From NCBI GenBank assembly GCA_018819205.1, contig JAHJQE010000062.1, forward strand, positions 1 to 42,571: a stretch of DNA of 42,571 nucleotides, given 5' to 3'. The first letter of the stretch is position 1. Each line of letters starts with the position of its first letter. Below, piece by piece: positions 32,473 to 41,862 of the stretch. Source of the stretch: Gammaproteobacteria bacterium. GTDB taxonomy: Bacteria > Pseudomonadota > Gammaproteobacteria > Burkholderiales > Gallionellaceae. Under the pieces are notes generated by a model that had not been told where the DNA came from, ran no database searches, and saw nothing but the letters and a program-made list of their open reading frames with translations. Position numbers and translations under genes: made by a program.

Positions 32473-34995
32473 TCACTGCAACGAGGATGCGCACTGGCGA
32501 ATGGCTTCCGCCATCGCCGCACCGTTCGCATAGCGCTCTTCCACTTTCTTTGCCAACGCCTTGTTGATGATGGCTACGACGCATGGCGGAATATCCGGCT
32601 TGATACTCAGGATGTCTTTAGGCGCCTCATTGGCGATCTTGAACATCAATTGCGCCATGGAATCCCCTTCGAATGGGAGCTTACCACAGGCTAATTGATA
32701 CAGACTCACGCCCAGTGAGAACAGGTCGGAATGCCCCTCGATCTTGGCGCCCGAAAGTTGCTCAGGCGACATATACGACGGTGTGCCCAACACCATGCCG
32801 GTCTTGGTCTTCGAAGAGTCGGTGATGCGCGCGATGCCGAAGTCGGTCACTTTCACGGTATCGCTCTCGCTGTCGTACATGATATTGGCCGGTTTGATGT
32901 CGCGGTGCACCACATTCAAACTGTGCGCATAACCCAGTGCGTCTGCCACTCGCGCCACGATCGACAGCACCTGAGGCAAAGGAAGCAGAGCGTCAGGTTT
33001 GGTAAAGGACACCAGATCCTTGCCTTTGAGGAATTCCATCGCGATATACGCCAGGTCATGCTCCTCGCCCGCGTCGTACATCGTGACGATATTGGGATGG
33101 TTCAAGCGCCCAGCCGTTTCGGCCTCACGGAAGAATCGCGCTTTCACATCTTCCAGTTCATCCGGCTCGAATTCCTGCGCCAGCGCCATGGTCTTGATCG
33201 CCACGATGCGGTTGATCTTCGGATCCTTGCCGAGATAAACCACACCCATCGCGCCTTTGCCCAGTTCTTTCTCGATCTGGTAGCGTCCCAGCATGGGCTT
33301 GGCGATGCCTGCCTGATCAAGCTTCATCGTGCTGTCGTTACTGCGTCCGGAACTGCCACCGAGAATGAGCGTCTCCGACATCGTCTTGACCTGGTTGATA
33401 CGCTGCTCCAGATCGCGGAATTTCGGGTTGTACTCGGCCATATACTTGAACACGGCTTCAGCCTTGTTGAACTGGCGCTTACGCTCAAAATCCAGCCCCA
33501 GGTTGTACAACACATCCATCAAGCTATCGTCCAACGGCACCTTGCGGAACTTGTCGAAGGCCATATCCAGTTGGCCCTGCCCCTGGAATGCCAGACCGAG
33601 CATACGATTGCTCTCCGCCGAGTCGGCGTCCGACTTTTCCTTGCCTTTCTCGGTCACCAGGAAGCGCTTGGTGGTCAACAATAAATGGCCGACCAGCAAC
33701 AGGGCAGCAGGCAACATCAGTTGCAGCCACATCGCCTGCATCGTCATCAAGGAAAAGTGCACCCCCAGCAATGCCATGAACAGCACGGCGGTAATCGCGG
33801 CCCCCAGTCCCGCGCCCAGGCGCGGCAACAATACGACCAGATAAATGGCTATCAACGAAAACGCACCGATCTCGGCCCACAGCCCCCAAGATGGCACAAC
33901 GAAGAAATCTTGCTTCAAGATACTGGAAACCGAATGCGCCAAGGTAACTACCGGAGGTGTCACCGCAGACACCGGCGTGACTTGCGACGAGCCCACACCC
34001 GCTGCTGTAGCGCCGATCAGCACGATCTTGTCGCGGTATTTTTCAGCGGGTATCTTGCCGGTCAGGACATCGTAGAAAGAATCCACGGGGAACGCGGGAC
34101 GGCCTTCCTGGTTCGCGTAGAAGTAGGTGTTCATACGCAGCGCCGGGTCGGTTGCGATCTTAAGGTTGCCTACGCGCACCCCTTCAGCCAAGGTAACCTG
34201 GATATCCTGCGGACCTAGATTCAGGCTCTTTGCCGCCAGCATCAACGACAGCGAGGGATAGAACTGGTCGTAGTAGCTTATCACCAGCGGTTCGGTGCGG
34301 ATCGCCCCATCCACATCGGGTGTAACATTCAAGTGTCCAAGTGCAAGCGCCTGTTGCCCCAGCATCGGAATCGGCACCAATGCATTGAAGGCGGGGATGG
34401 GCAAGGAAGCCTCGGCTCCTCCCTGCACATTCACCAGATTGTTATGCAGTACGAAATCCGGCAGCGGCGCATCAGGATTACCCTGTGGTTCGCCCAGTTC
34501 GAAATACATGCCCAGCAGCACGTTATGTATCTGCCCCATGCTCTCAGCCAGTTTCTGGTCGTTATCCAGATGCAGCAAGGCTTCCTGCATCAAGCCCTGC
34601 AATTCAGTCCACTGTTCGGGATGTGTTTCCGCCAAATTAGTCTGCTCGAGCACGGCAGCGATGTTCAGGATGTAATCCAGACCGGCATCCACCTGAGGCT
34701 CGAAGAAAAGAGCTGTTTGACCGATAACCTTGGGTTTGCCGGCGGCAAGCACATCCAGCAACTTGCCCTGAATCTCGCGCGGCCACGGCCAACGCCCCAA
34801 GTTGGCGATACTCTCATCATCGATTGCAATGATGGCGACCTTGTCACTCGGCTGGCGCGAAGAAGCCAACACCCCCCAGTCATAAGCTTTGCGCTCCAGA
34901 CTCTGGATCAGATCGGTATTGGCACTGAACAGAAAGACCAGCACCACCACCAATGCGGTGAACCAGTCCGTCTTCCAAAACGACGTTTTTCTCAT
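32473..34995 (-). CDS. CHASE2-TPR-Ser/Thr protein kinase
   Basis: The 840-residue protein has an N-terminal helix (about 10-27), a periplasmic CHASE2 domain (about 30-365), three transmembrane helices (about 372-440), a TPR-like stretch (about 462-530) and a Hanks-type kinase domain (571-830). The kinase has glycine loop LGKGAMGVVYLG, K601 (VAIKTM), E624 (FREAETAG), catalytic D699 (HRDIKPANI), DFG 718-720 and SPE 743-745, so it should be active. The activation loop TDSSKTKTGMVLGTPS has several Thr. It is the first gene of the signalling operon. The TPR piece between membrane and kinase could dock partners. Confidence 0.93.
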   Translation of the reverse strand: MRKTSFWKTDWFTALVVVLVFLFSANTDLIQSLERKAYDWGVLASSRQPSDKVAIIAIDDESIANLGRWPWPREIQGKLLDVLAAGKPKVIGQTALFFEPQVDAGLDYILNIAAVLEQTNLAETHPEQWTELQGLMQEALLHLDNDQKLAESMGQIHNVLLGMYFELGEPQGNPDAPLPDFVLHNNLVNVQGGAEASLPIPAFNALVPIPMLGQQALALGHLNVTPDVDGAIRTEPLVISYYDQFYPSLSLMLAAKSLNLGPQDIQVTLAEGVRVGNLKIATDPALRMNTYFYANQEGRPAFPVDSFYDVLTGKIPAEKYRDKIVLIGATAAGVGSSQVTPVSAVTPPVVTLAHSVSSILKQDFFVVPSWGLWAEIGAFSLIAIYLVVLLPRLGAGLGAAITAVLFMALLGVHFSLMTMQAMWLQLMLPAALLLVGHLLLTTKRFLVTEKGKEKSDADSAESNRMLGLAFQGQGQLDMAFDKFRKVPLDDSLMDVLYNLGLDFERKRQFNKAEAVFKYMAEYNPKFRDLEQRINQVKTMSETLILGGSSGRSNDSTMKLDQAGIAKPMLGRYQIEKELGKGAMGVVYLGKDPKINRIVAIKTMALAQEFEPDELEDVKARFFREAETAGRLNHPNIVTMYDAGEEHDLAYIAMEFLKGKDLVSFTKPDALLPLPQVLSIVARVADALGYAHSLNVVHRDIKPANIMYDSESDTVKVTDFGIARITDSSKTKTGMVLGTPSYMSPEQLSGAKIEGHSDLFSLGVSLYQLACGKLPFEGDSMAQLMFKIANEAPKDILSIKPDIPPCVVAIINKALAKKVEERYANGAAMAEAIRQCASSLQ

Positions 34996-35037
34996 GTTTG
35001 CCCTGAGCTTCTATTCAACTTTTGTGAACTTGCTGGG

Positions 35038-35065
35038 CAGATACTAAAACAATTTTGAATGTCAA
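35038..35065 (-). promoter_or_regulatory. Promoter for the kinase-led signalling operon
   Basis: On the minus strand a perfect -35 TTGACA (35060-35065) is 16 bases from TATCTG (35038-35043), a fair -10. The predicted leader is about 35 bases. An inverted repeat TCAATC-N7-GATTGA (35062-35080) overlaps the -35 and could be an operator. Confidence 0.55.
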
Positions 35066-35097
35066 TCTATACCTGATTGATTTATCAGCGCTTTGCC

Positions 35098-35523
35098 TCA
35101 ACGAACGACAGTCACCGGCAGCTCGGACGTTTCCAGTACTTGCGCCACTACCGAACCGAGCAGGCGTTTGCCCAATCCACCCTCGCCATGTGCGCCGATC
35201 ACAATGCCGGAAACACGCTGTTCTGCGGCATAGCGGATGATCGCCTCTGCTGGCTGTCCTACGCTCAAGTGATATTGATATGGCAAACCTGCCGCATCCA
35301 GAACCTGACGCGCAGGTTGCAAGCTCAGCATCCCTTGCTCACGCTCATAGTCGTCTATGGTCCCGGCATCGATGAATAGTTTGACGTTGCCGGTCGCCAC
35401 ATTGCGCTGCACATTCAGCAGCAGCAGCTGTGGCGACACGCTCAAACTAGCTGCCAGTTCTATCGCATATCGCACTGCATTGAGTGAATGCTGCGAACCA
35501 TCGACCGGAATCAGAATCTTCAA
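35098..35523 (-). CDS. Universal stress protein (UspA-like, ATP-binding type)
   Basis: The 141-residue protein begins with a TTG codon that overlaps the stop of the terC-like gene (TTGA), after a GGGAGAGGG ribosome site. It reads MKILIPVDGSQHSLNA, the Usp opening. The nucleotide-binding motif GAHGEGGLGKRLLGS fits G-2x-G-9x-G(S/T), so it belongs to the ATP-binding class. It should dimerise in the cytoplasm and help in stress survival. It is the last gene of the sucC-sucD-terC run and likely translated by coupling. Confidence 0.88.
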   Translation of the reverse strand: MKILIPVDGSQHSLNAVRYAIELAASLSVSPQLLLLNVQRNVATGNVKLFIDAGTIDDYEREQGMLSLQPARQVLDAAGLPYQYHLSVGQPAEAIIRYAAEQRVSGIVIGAHGEGGLGKRLLGSVVAQVLETSELPVTVVR

Positions 35524-36269
35524 TTTCCCTCTCCCTTCTTGCTCACGCCGGAGGCGACCACGCCATCCGCCAGATCGCGCACGACCGAGGCAGCACGCCG
35601 CCGACCCAACCAGCTTCCAACCAGCAGCACCAGCGCCGCACAGACCACCGGCACCAGCCAATGCAGATAGTGTTGAGACACGATCCAGTATTTGAGCGAT
35701 TGCTCGCCGACCAGCATCTCGCCTGCTACGTAGCCGAGCAATGCTCCACCTGCGTAGATGATGGCAGGATAGCGGTCGATCAACTTCAGCACCAACTGGC
35801 TGCTCCAGGCGATCATGGGAATGCTGATCAGCAGGCCGAACACCAGCAACCAAACGTTGCCTTTCGCTGCGGCTGCCACGCCCAGCACATTATCCAGGCT
35901 CATCACGAAGTCGGCGATGATGATGGTCTTGATCGCCCCCCATAGATGCGCCTCGGCTTTGATACTGCCTTCTCCATGCCCCTCGTCTTCGGGCAGGATA
36001 AGTTTGATGGCCACCCACATCAACAAGAACGCACCGATCAGTTTGAGGTAAGGAAGCGCCAGCAACCCGACGGCGAACACGGTCAACACGACCCGCAAGC
36101 CGATTGCCCCGCCAACACCATACAGGATGCCTTTTTTCCGCTGTGCCTCCGGCAGATTCCGGCATGCCAGTGCAATCACCACTGCGTTGTCACCAGACAG
36201 CAGCAGGTCGATCAGGATTATCTTGAACACATCCACCCAGAACTGGGAGGTTTGCATCATTTCCAGCAT
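35520..36269 (-). CDS. TerC/YjbE-family integral membrane protein
   Basis: The 249-residue protein has about seven transmembrane helices. It carries the TerC pattern of acidic residues inside helices: LLSGDNAVVIAL near residue 24 and DFVMSLDNVLGVAA near 125. Members are linked to metal-ion (Mn) export or tellurite resistance and to metallation of exported proteins. The C-terminal part is a short basic tail. Its ATG is one base after the sucD stop, with a ribosome site inside sucD; alternative ATGs lie three and four codons in. The neighbouring TCA-cycle genes give no clear functional hint. Confidence 0.85.
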   Translation of the reverse strand: MLEMMQTSQFWVDVFKIILIDLLLSGDNAVVIALACRNLPEAQRKKGILYGVGGAIGLRVVLTVFAVGLLALPYLKLIGAFLLMWVAIKLILPEDEGHGEGSIKAEAHLWGAIKTIIIADFVMSLDNVLGVAAAAKGNVWLLVFGLLISIPMIAWSSQLVLKLIDRYPAIIYAGGALLGYVAGEMLVGEQSLKYWIVSQHYLHWLVPVVCAALVLLVGSWLGRRRAASVVRDLADGVVASGVSKKGEGN

Positions 36270-36270
36270 A

Positions 36271-37148
36271 TCACCCCTTCAAAACCTTCTGCATCGTACG
36301 TCCCATCTCCGCCGGATTGCGTGTGATGAATATTCCGCTTTCTTCCATCACTGACAATTTGTCTTCAGCCCCACCTTGTCCACCCGAGATGATCGCCCCG
36401 GCATGCCCCATGCGCTTGCCGGGTGGCGCAGTGATGCCCGCGATGAATCCGACCACAGGTTTCTGCATGTTGTCCTTGATCCAGCGCGCGCATTCCTCCT
36501 CGTCGCTGCCGCCGATCTCGCCGACCATGATCACCGCATCGGTTTCCGGATCGTCGTTGAACAAGCGCATCACATCGATATGTTTGAGTCCGTTGATCGG
36601 ATCACCGCCGATGCCCACACAAGAGGACTGCCCATATCCCAGTGCGGTCAATTGCCCGACCGCTTCGTAGGTCAGCGTACCGGAACGGGACACCACGCCG
36701 ATCCGTCCTTTCTTGTGGATGTGCCCCGGCATGATGCCGATTTTGATCTCGTCCGGCGTGATCAGCCCCGGACAGTTCGGCCCGATCAACAAGGTCTTCT
36801 TGCCTTGCATCTTGTAGCGGGTCCTGATCATGTCATGCACCGGGATACCTTCGGTGATGCAGATCACCAGATCCAGCTCAGCCTCGACCGCCTCATCGAT
36901 AGCCGCAGCAGCCCCCGCAGGCGGAACATAGATCACTGACACTGTGGCGCCCGTCGCCTGTTTCGCATCGCGCACGGAGGCATAGACAGGAATGCCTTCG
37001 AACGTCTCACCGGCCTTCTTTGGATTCACGCCCGCAACGAAACAGTTCGCGCCGTTCGCATAGGCTTTGCATTGCTGGGTGTGGAACTGACCGACCTTGC
37101 CGGTCATGCCCTGCGTGATGACCCGGGTGTCTTTATTGATGAGGATGC

Positions 37149-37152
<4 letters not shown>
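36271..37152 (-). CDS. sucD: Succinyl-CoA synthetase, alpha subunit
   Basis: The 293-residue subunit carries the CoA-binding Rossmann domain ([20 protein letters not shown]) and the phospho-His segment near [17 protein letters not shown], with the active-site His at about residue 251. [20 protein letters not shown] is conserved. With SucC it makes ATP or GTP from succinyl-CoA in the TCA cycle. Its start overlaps the sucC stop by four bases (ATGA). Confidence 0.97.
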
Positions 37153-38318
<1,166 letters not shown>

Positions 38319-38386
38319 AAATCCCCCTGATGACACGAGTCCGCAATTTACCAGAGCGGGACGGCTCCTGTCGTTATGATCACTAC

Positions 38387-38417
38387 AAAAAAGGCTGCCG
38401 GATCACTCCGGCAGCCT
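38387..38417 (-). terminator. Intrinsic terminator of the porin/cytochrome operon
   Basis: A perfect 10-base stem (AGGCTGCCGG/CCGGCAGCCT) with a 6-base loop is followed by TTTTTT on the minus strand, 22 bases after the porin-like stop. This is a textbook terminator and separates the operon from sucC. Confidence 0.92.
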
Positions 38418-38438
38418 CAATACATCGCTCAGGAATAT

Positions 38439-40622
38439 TTAAAAGTCCCAGCGCAATCCTGCAGAGCCAAAAAATCGCAAGGTCTTGGTCGTCACATTCG
38501 CACCTTCGTTCTTGGTGCTTTCTAAGCCAAGATCGGCATCGAACGTAAGCTGCTCCCTCAAACGATAGGAACCGCGCACCGTCGGCGAGAAACGTGTCGT
38601 GACGGCATTGTACTGATCGGTTTGCTTGTACAGCTGCACAGAACTATCAAGCCCCCAGCCCTGAGGCAAATCCATATGGTTGGTCACGAAGAAAGTGTTG
38701 CCACGAACATTGCTGCTGGTGTTCACATTGACCACAAATGACCATATATCTCCCTGCTTATACAAACCCGTACCTATCATCTGTCCGGTCACATTCACTT
38801 CTGTTCCGCGGCTGGGATTGGCGGCCAAACATCCTTCCAGTGTTTGTGTCTTATCGCACGTTGTCACCAACAGATTCGTCACAGGATCCAGCGTATGTCC
38901 GCTGGCCAAGGTAGCTGTCGTATTGCTCAGGCTGACACTACCGCCGGCCTGCCATTTCTGACTCAGCGGCTTGGTGATACCCACTTGAGCCGTATTCGTG
39001 GTGGCCGTCCTTGCCAGGGCCAGATCATGCAGCGACAGCGAGTTCGTCGTCATGTACTGCTGCAAGTCAGTGATGGAAGAAGTAGTAGCACCATACAACG
39101 CATTCCGAATACTCAGTGAAGGTGCCTTGCGGTGATCCAGCATGAAATTCAAGGTAGCATCAAAAGCATTGACGCTACCCATCACCTGCGCGGCATTCAG
39201 TGCCTTGAAATTGATATCGTAATCGACCGTTGCAAACACCGAGTTTTGATCTTCGAAATAACGCCATTCACCACCTATCGCCCGACGATCCAGCACGCCG
39301 TCAAGCGTTTGATTGATGCCGTAGATCGTATAGGCGCCACTATCCACACTCACACCATAGAAGGTGGGAGAGGCACTGTCACTGTAATCTGCCAGCTTGC
39401 CGAATACGCCGTTGAAACGCATGTCTGCCGCATCGCCATATGATCCATACACGCCATCGAAGCGCCCCAGCACACCTGCTCCAGTAGACGATTGACGGCC
39501 GACACGCAGCTGATAATCCTGCTGCCGCCCTTTGACCTCACCATACAAGGAGCTGATACGGTTCTGACTCGGCTTGTTCGACAGGAAGTTCATCGTGTTA
39601 TTGCCACGGAATACCAGTCTGCCATCCAGCTCATCGCTCATATATCTGGCCGAGACATCTTCAGTCGTGATCAGCATCGACTGATCCGTCATCGCTACAG
39701 ACTGGGTCTCTGGTGCAGCATTGAAAGTAGTGGTCGAATCGATCTTGCTGGTTCCGAAGTAATAGCGGCCAGAGATGCTGCCGAAAGTCGACCAGCGTGC
39801 TTCGCGTTTCTGCTCCTTCGCCTCCACGATACCCGGCCCGCTTGCGGTCCCCGACAGACCAGCCAGGCGCTGCATCACGCGCGGCACACCCTCGCCTTTG
39901 GGATACAGATTCAGGTACAAGTCATACTCTGTCTTGGCCTTGTCGAACTGACCTGCGCGCTCTCGCGCCACGCCAACCCATTCCTGCGCATCCTCGGTAT
40001 AGTCATTCGGTGGCAATGAAAGCAATTTGTTCAGCGAGGACACAGCGGCCTCGTTGTCCTTCTTCGCCAAGGCAGCACGTGTCTGCGTCATCAATTCGAA
40101 ACCGAGCTTGTTGTTCTCTGCCAGATTCGTGTCGCCAATCGTTGCACGCAGTGCCTGTACAGTAGGCAGCGCTGGCAGTGCAACGGCAGCCACGCTGCGA
40201 TCAGGGCGGATGGTGATGAGGAAGCTGCGCTGATCTTTGCCGGGGGCCACGGAAAAATCGGCATCTCGCGAGAACTCGACCAGCAATCTGGGATGGGTAC
40301 TGACATCGCGTGCAGTCACACTGAAGGATGGGATCAGAGCGGAAGAAGGAGAATTCCGTGTCTCGTTCTCCACCCACTTTTCGTCGGATGCAACACCAGG
40401 CGCGCGTTCGAAGAATATCTCCAGCGTCTTGCCGCTGCTGACCGGAGAATGGCGCAGATAACGGACCGGCGACGTTGTACGGATAGTCGCGACAATACCG
40501 TCGGTCTGATACTCCAGTGTCACATCGTCCAAAGGTTGAGCCTGGGACGTAGCGGGCAAGGTAGCCAGCAACAGCAAGCCGCAGACCATGCGCGTTGTGT
40601 TCAAGATAGCGGGGCGATTCAT
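38439..40622 (-). CDS. Outer-membrane beta-barrel protein with periplasmic TPR region (candidate porin of a cytochrome conduit)
   Basis: The 727-residue protein has a signal peptide (cleavage near TSQAQ), a beta-rich N-terminal region (about 30-145), a TPR-like helical part (about 165-255, AKKDNEAAVSSLNKLLSL and FDKAKTEYDLYLNLYP) and a long barrel (about 280-727). The barrel has alternating polar/apolar strands and ends in aromatic Phe (LRWDF), the outer-membrane assembly signal. Its length would allow roughly 20 strands. It lies right after two multihaem cytochromes on the same transcript, as in porin-cytochrome conduits of metal-oxidising or -reducing bacteria. It lacks the N-terminal CxxC of MtrB. 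Two Cys late in the barrel (TTCDKTQTLEGCLA) may form a loop disulfide. Confidence 0.72.
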   Translation of the reverse strand: MNRPAILNTTRMVCGLLLLATLPATSQAQPLDDVTLEYQTDGIVATIRTTSPVRYLRHSPVSSGKTLEIFFERAPGVASDEKWVENETRNSPSSALIPSFSVTARDVSTHPRLLVEFSRDADFSVAPGKDQRSFLITIRPDRSVAAVALPALPTVQALRATIGDTNLAENNKLGFELMTQTRAALAKKDNEAAVSSLNKLLSLPPNDYTEDAQEWVGVARERAGQFDKAKTEYDLYLNLYPKGEGVPRVMQRLAGLSGTASGPGIVEAKEQKREARWSTFGSISGRYYFGTSKIDSTTTFNAAPETQSVAMTDQSMLITTEDVSARYMSDELDGRLVFRGNNTMNFLSNKPSQNRISSLYGEVKGRQQDYQLRVGRQSSTGAGVLGRFDGVYGSYGDAADMRFNGVFGKLADYSDSASPTFYGVSVDSGAYTIYGINQTLDGVLDRRAIGGEWRYFEDQNSVFATVDYDINFKALNAAQVMGSVNAFDATLNFMLDHRKAPSLSIRNALYGATTSSITDLQQYMTTNSLSLHDLALARTATTNTAQVGITKPLSQKWQAGGSVSLSNTTATLASGHTLDPVTNLLVTTCDKTQTLEGCLAANPSRGTEVNVTGQMIGTGLYKQGDIWSFVVNVNTSSNVRGNTFFVTNHMDLPQGWGLDSSVQLYKQTDQYNAVTTRFSPTVRGSYRLREQLTFDADLGLESTKNEGANVTTKTLRFFGSAGLRWDF

Positions 40623-40688
40623 GCCTCTTCTCCTAATTGGGAATTATCGTGTAGTTGTTTTAAGTTTAATTTTTGGGATGAACGGGCA

Positions 40689-40712
40689 GGTCGGACTCAG
40701 TCGAGCCCGACC
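40689..40712 (-). other. Stable stem-loop between cytochrome and porin-like genes
   Basis: A 10-base stem with one A-C mismatch (GGTCGGACTC/GAGCCCGACC, loop AGTC) lies 12 bases past the cytochrome stop. No T-run follows. It may set relative expression of the two genes. The rest of the 102-base gap is AT-rich and shows no gene. Confidence 0.4.
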
Positions 40713-40724
40713 CGCCAGCTTTCA

Positions 40725-41783
40725 TCAATCCCAATTGATGTAGGAAGTGCCTCTATTACCGAGTGGCTTGTGACAACCCGACTTGGAGCAGTCATCTCCT
40801 GACGTCATGCCTTCATGCCCGATGGATTTCGTATCCTGCCCCCAAACTGCATAGGTATTGTTCTTCAAATGGCACGTCACGCATGTGTATGTAGATACGT
40901 ACACATGCATCGAGGGGCCACGCAGAACGGAGCCGGAAACATGGCAACTCGCACAGGAAGTTCCTGCATTGTACGGAATGTGGTTAGCCGGTTTGGCGCC
41001 CAACGCAGGCAACCACGCGGTGGTCGTTGTGTGACACTCGTTACACTCCATGGGCCAGCCGGTAAAGGACGAGTGGCTCGTCGGCTGACCGACTGCCTTG
41101 ACCGCATTCAGGTGGCAACTCGAACAGGTTCCAGCGATGTTGTGCTTGAAACGGTTCGGATACCAGCCTGTATAGCTGTGGCAGGCATCACACACCTCGG
41201 TGCCCTTCAACGCGGGAGCGGCATGCCCAGCCGGCTTAAGATTAGCGGCGCTGACCGTGGCGGCATTGGTATGGCAAGTCGAACATACACCCGGACTCAG
41301 ATTATGGTTCCAGCTAGCAGGCAACCACGCGAAGGTGCGGTGGCAGCTATCGCACGATTCGGTCGCTTTCTTGCCCGTTCCGTGACTGGCAGCCTTGCCT
41401 GCTGCCTGACGCCCGTTATGACAACTACGACACTGGCCGGTGACTGCAGATCCGTGGTTATAGCGCGCCCCCAGCCAGGTAGCCGTGTTGAAGTGGCAGG
41501 ACTCGCAAGGCGCATCAGTCACGATATGTTTGTCATTCTTGGGGGTCGCCACGACACGCTTGCCGACCGCATGACAGCCGTCACAAGCGCGCGGTGTGCC
41601 TTTGAACACGCCACCTACGTGACAAGTCTCGCAAGCGGCAGCGGCGTGCCCACCGGAAAGAGCGAAGCCGGTAGTCATGTGATTGAAATCACGCCCGATC
41701 TGCTGAGCAGCATCTGCTTGCAGCGACAGCACTGCCAGTAATGCGGCGAACATAGCGCCGATGAATCCAGATTTCCTCTGCAT
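40725..41783 (-). CDS. Periplasmic or secreted 12-haem c-type cytochrome
   Basis: The 352-residue protein has a signal peptide (cleavage near ADA, residue 25). It carries 11 CxxCH haem motifs, with first Cys at 51, 67, 93, 118, 144, 167, 198, 220, 247, 277 and 301, plus a twelfth with four spacer residues (C332-SKSG-CH). Many other His could be distal ligands. A two-haem unit of about 50 residues repeats (CxxCH, then W-L/Y-P and an F/Y/W-x-H), as in cytochrome c3-like/decahaem proteins. It should shuttle electrons across the periplasm or at the outer membrane. A GAGGAGG site sets the ATG. It lies between a larger cytochrome gene and the porin-like gene. Confidence 0.9.
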   Translation of the reverse strand: MQRKSGFIGAMFAALLAVLSLQADAAQQIGRDFNHMTTGFALSGGHAAAACETCHVGGVFKGTPRACDGCHAVGKRVVATPKNDKHIVTDAPCESCHFNTATWLGARYNHGSAVTGQCRSCHNGRQAAGKAASHGTGKKATESCDSCHRTFAWLPASWNHNLSPGVCSTCHTNAATVSAANLKPAGHAAPALKGTEVCDACHSYTGWYPNRFKHNIAGTCSSCHLNAVKAVGQPTSHSSFTGWPMECNECHTTTTAWLPALGAKPANHIPYNAGTSCASCHVSGSVLRGPSMHVYVSTYTCVTCHLKNNTYAVWGQDTKSIGHEGMTSGDDCSKSGCHKPLGNRGTSYINWD

Positions 41784-41862
41784 GACAACCTCCTCGATAG
41801 TTCACTAACTATTTGATTGAGTCTGCCCCAACTTCTCGCCAAGGCAAACTTGACTTTTGCTG

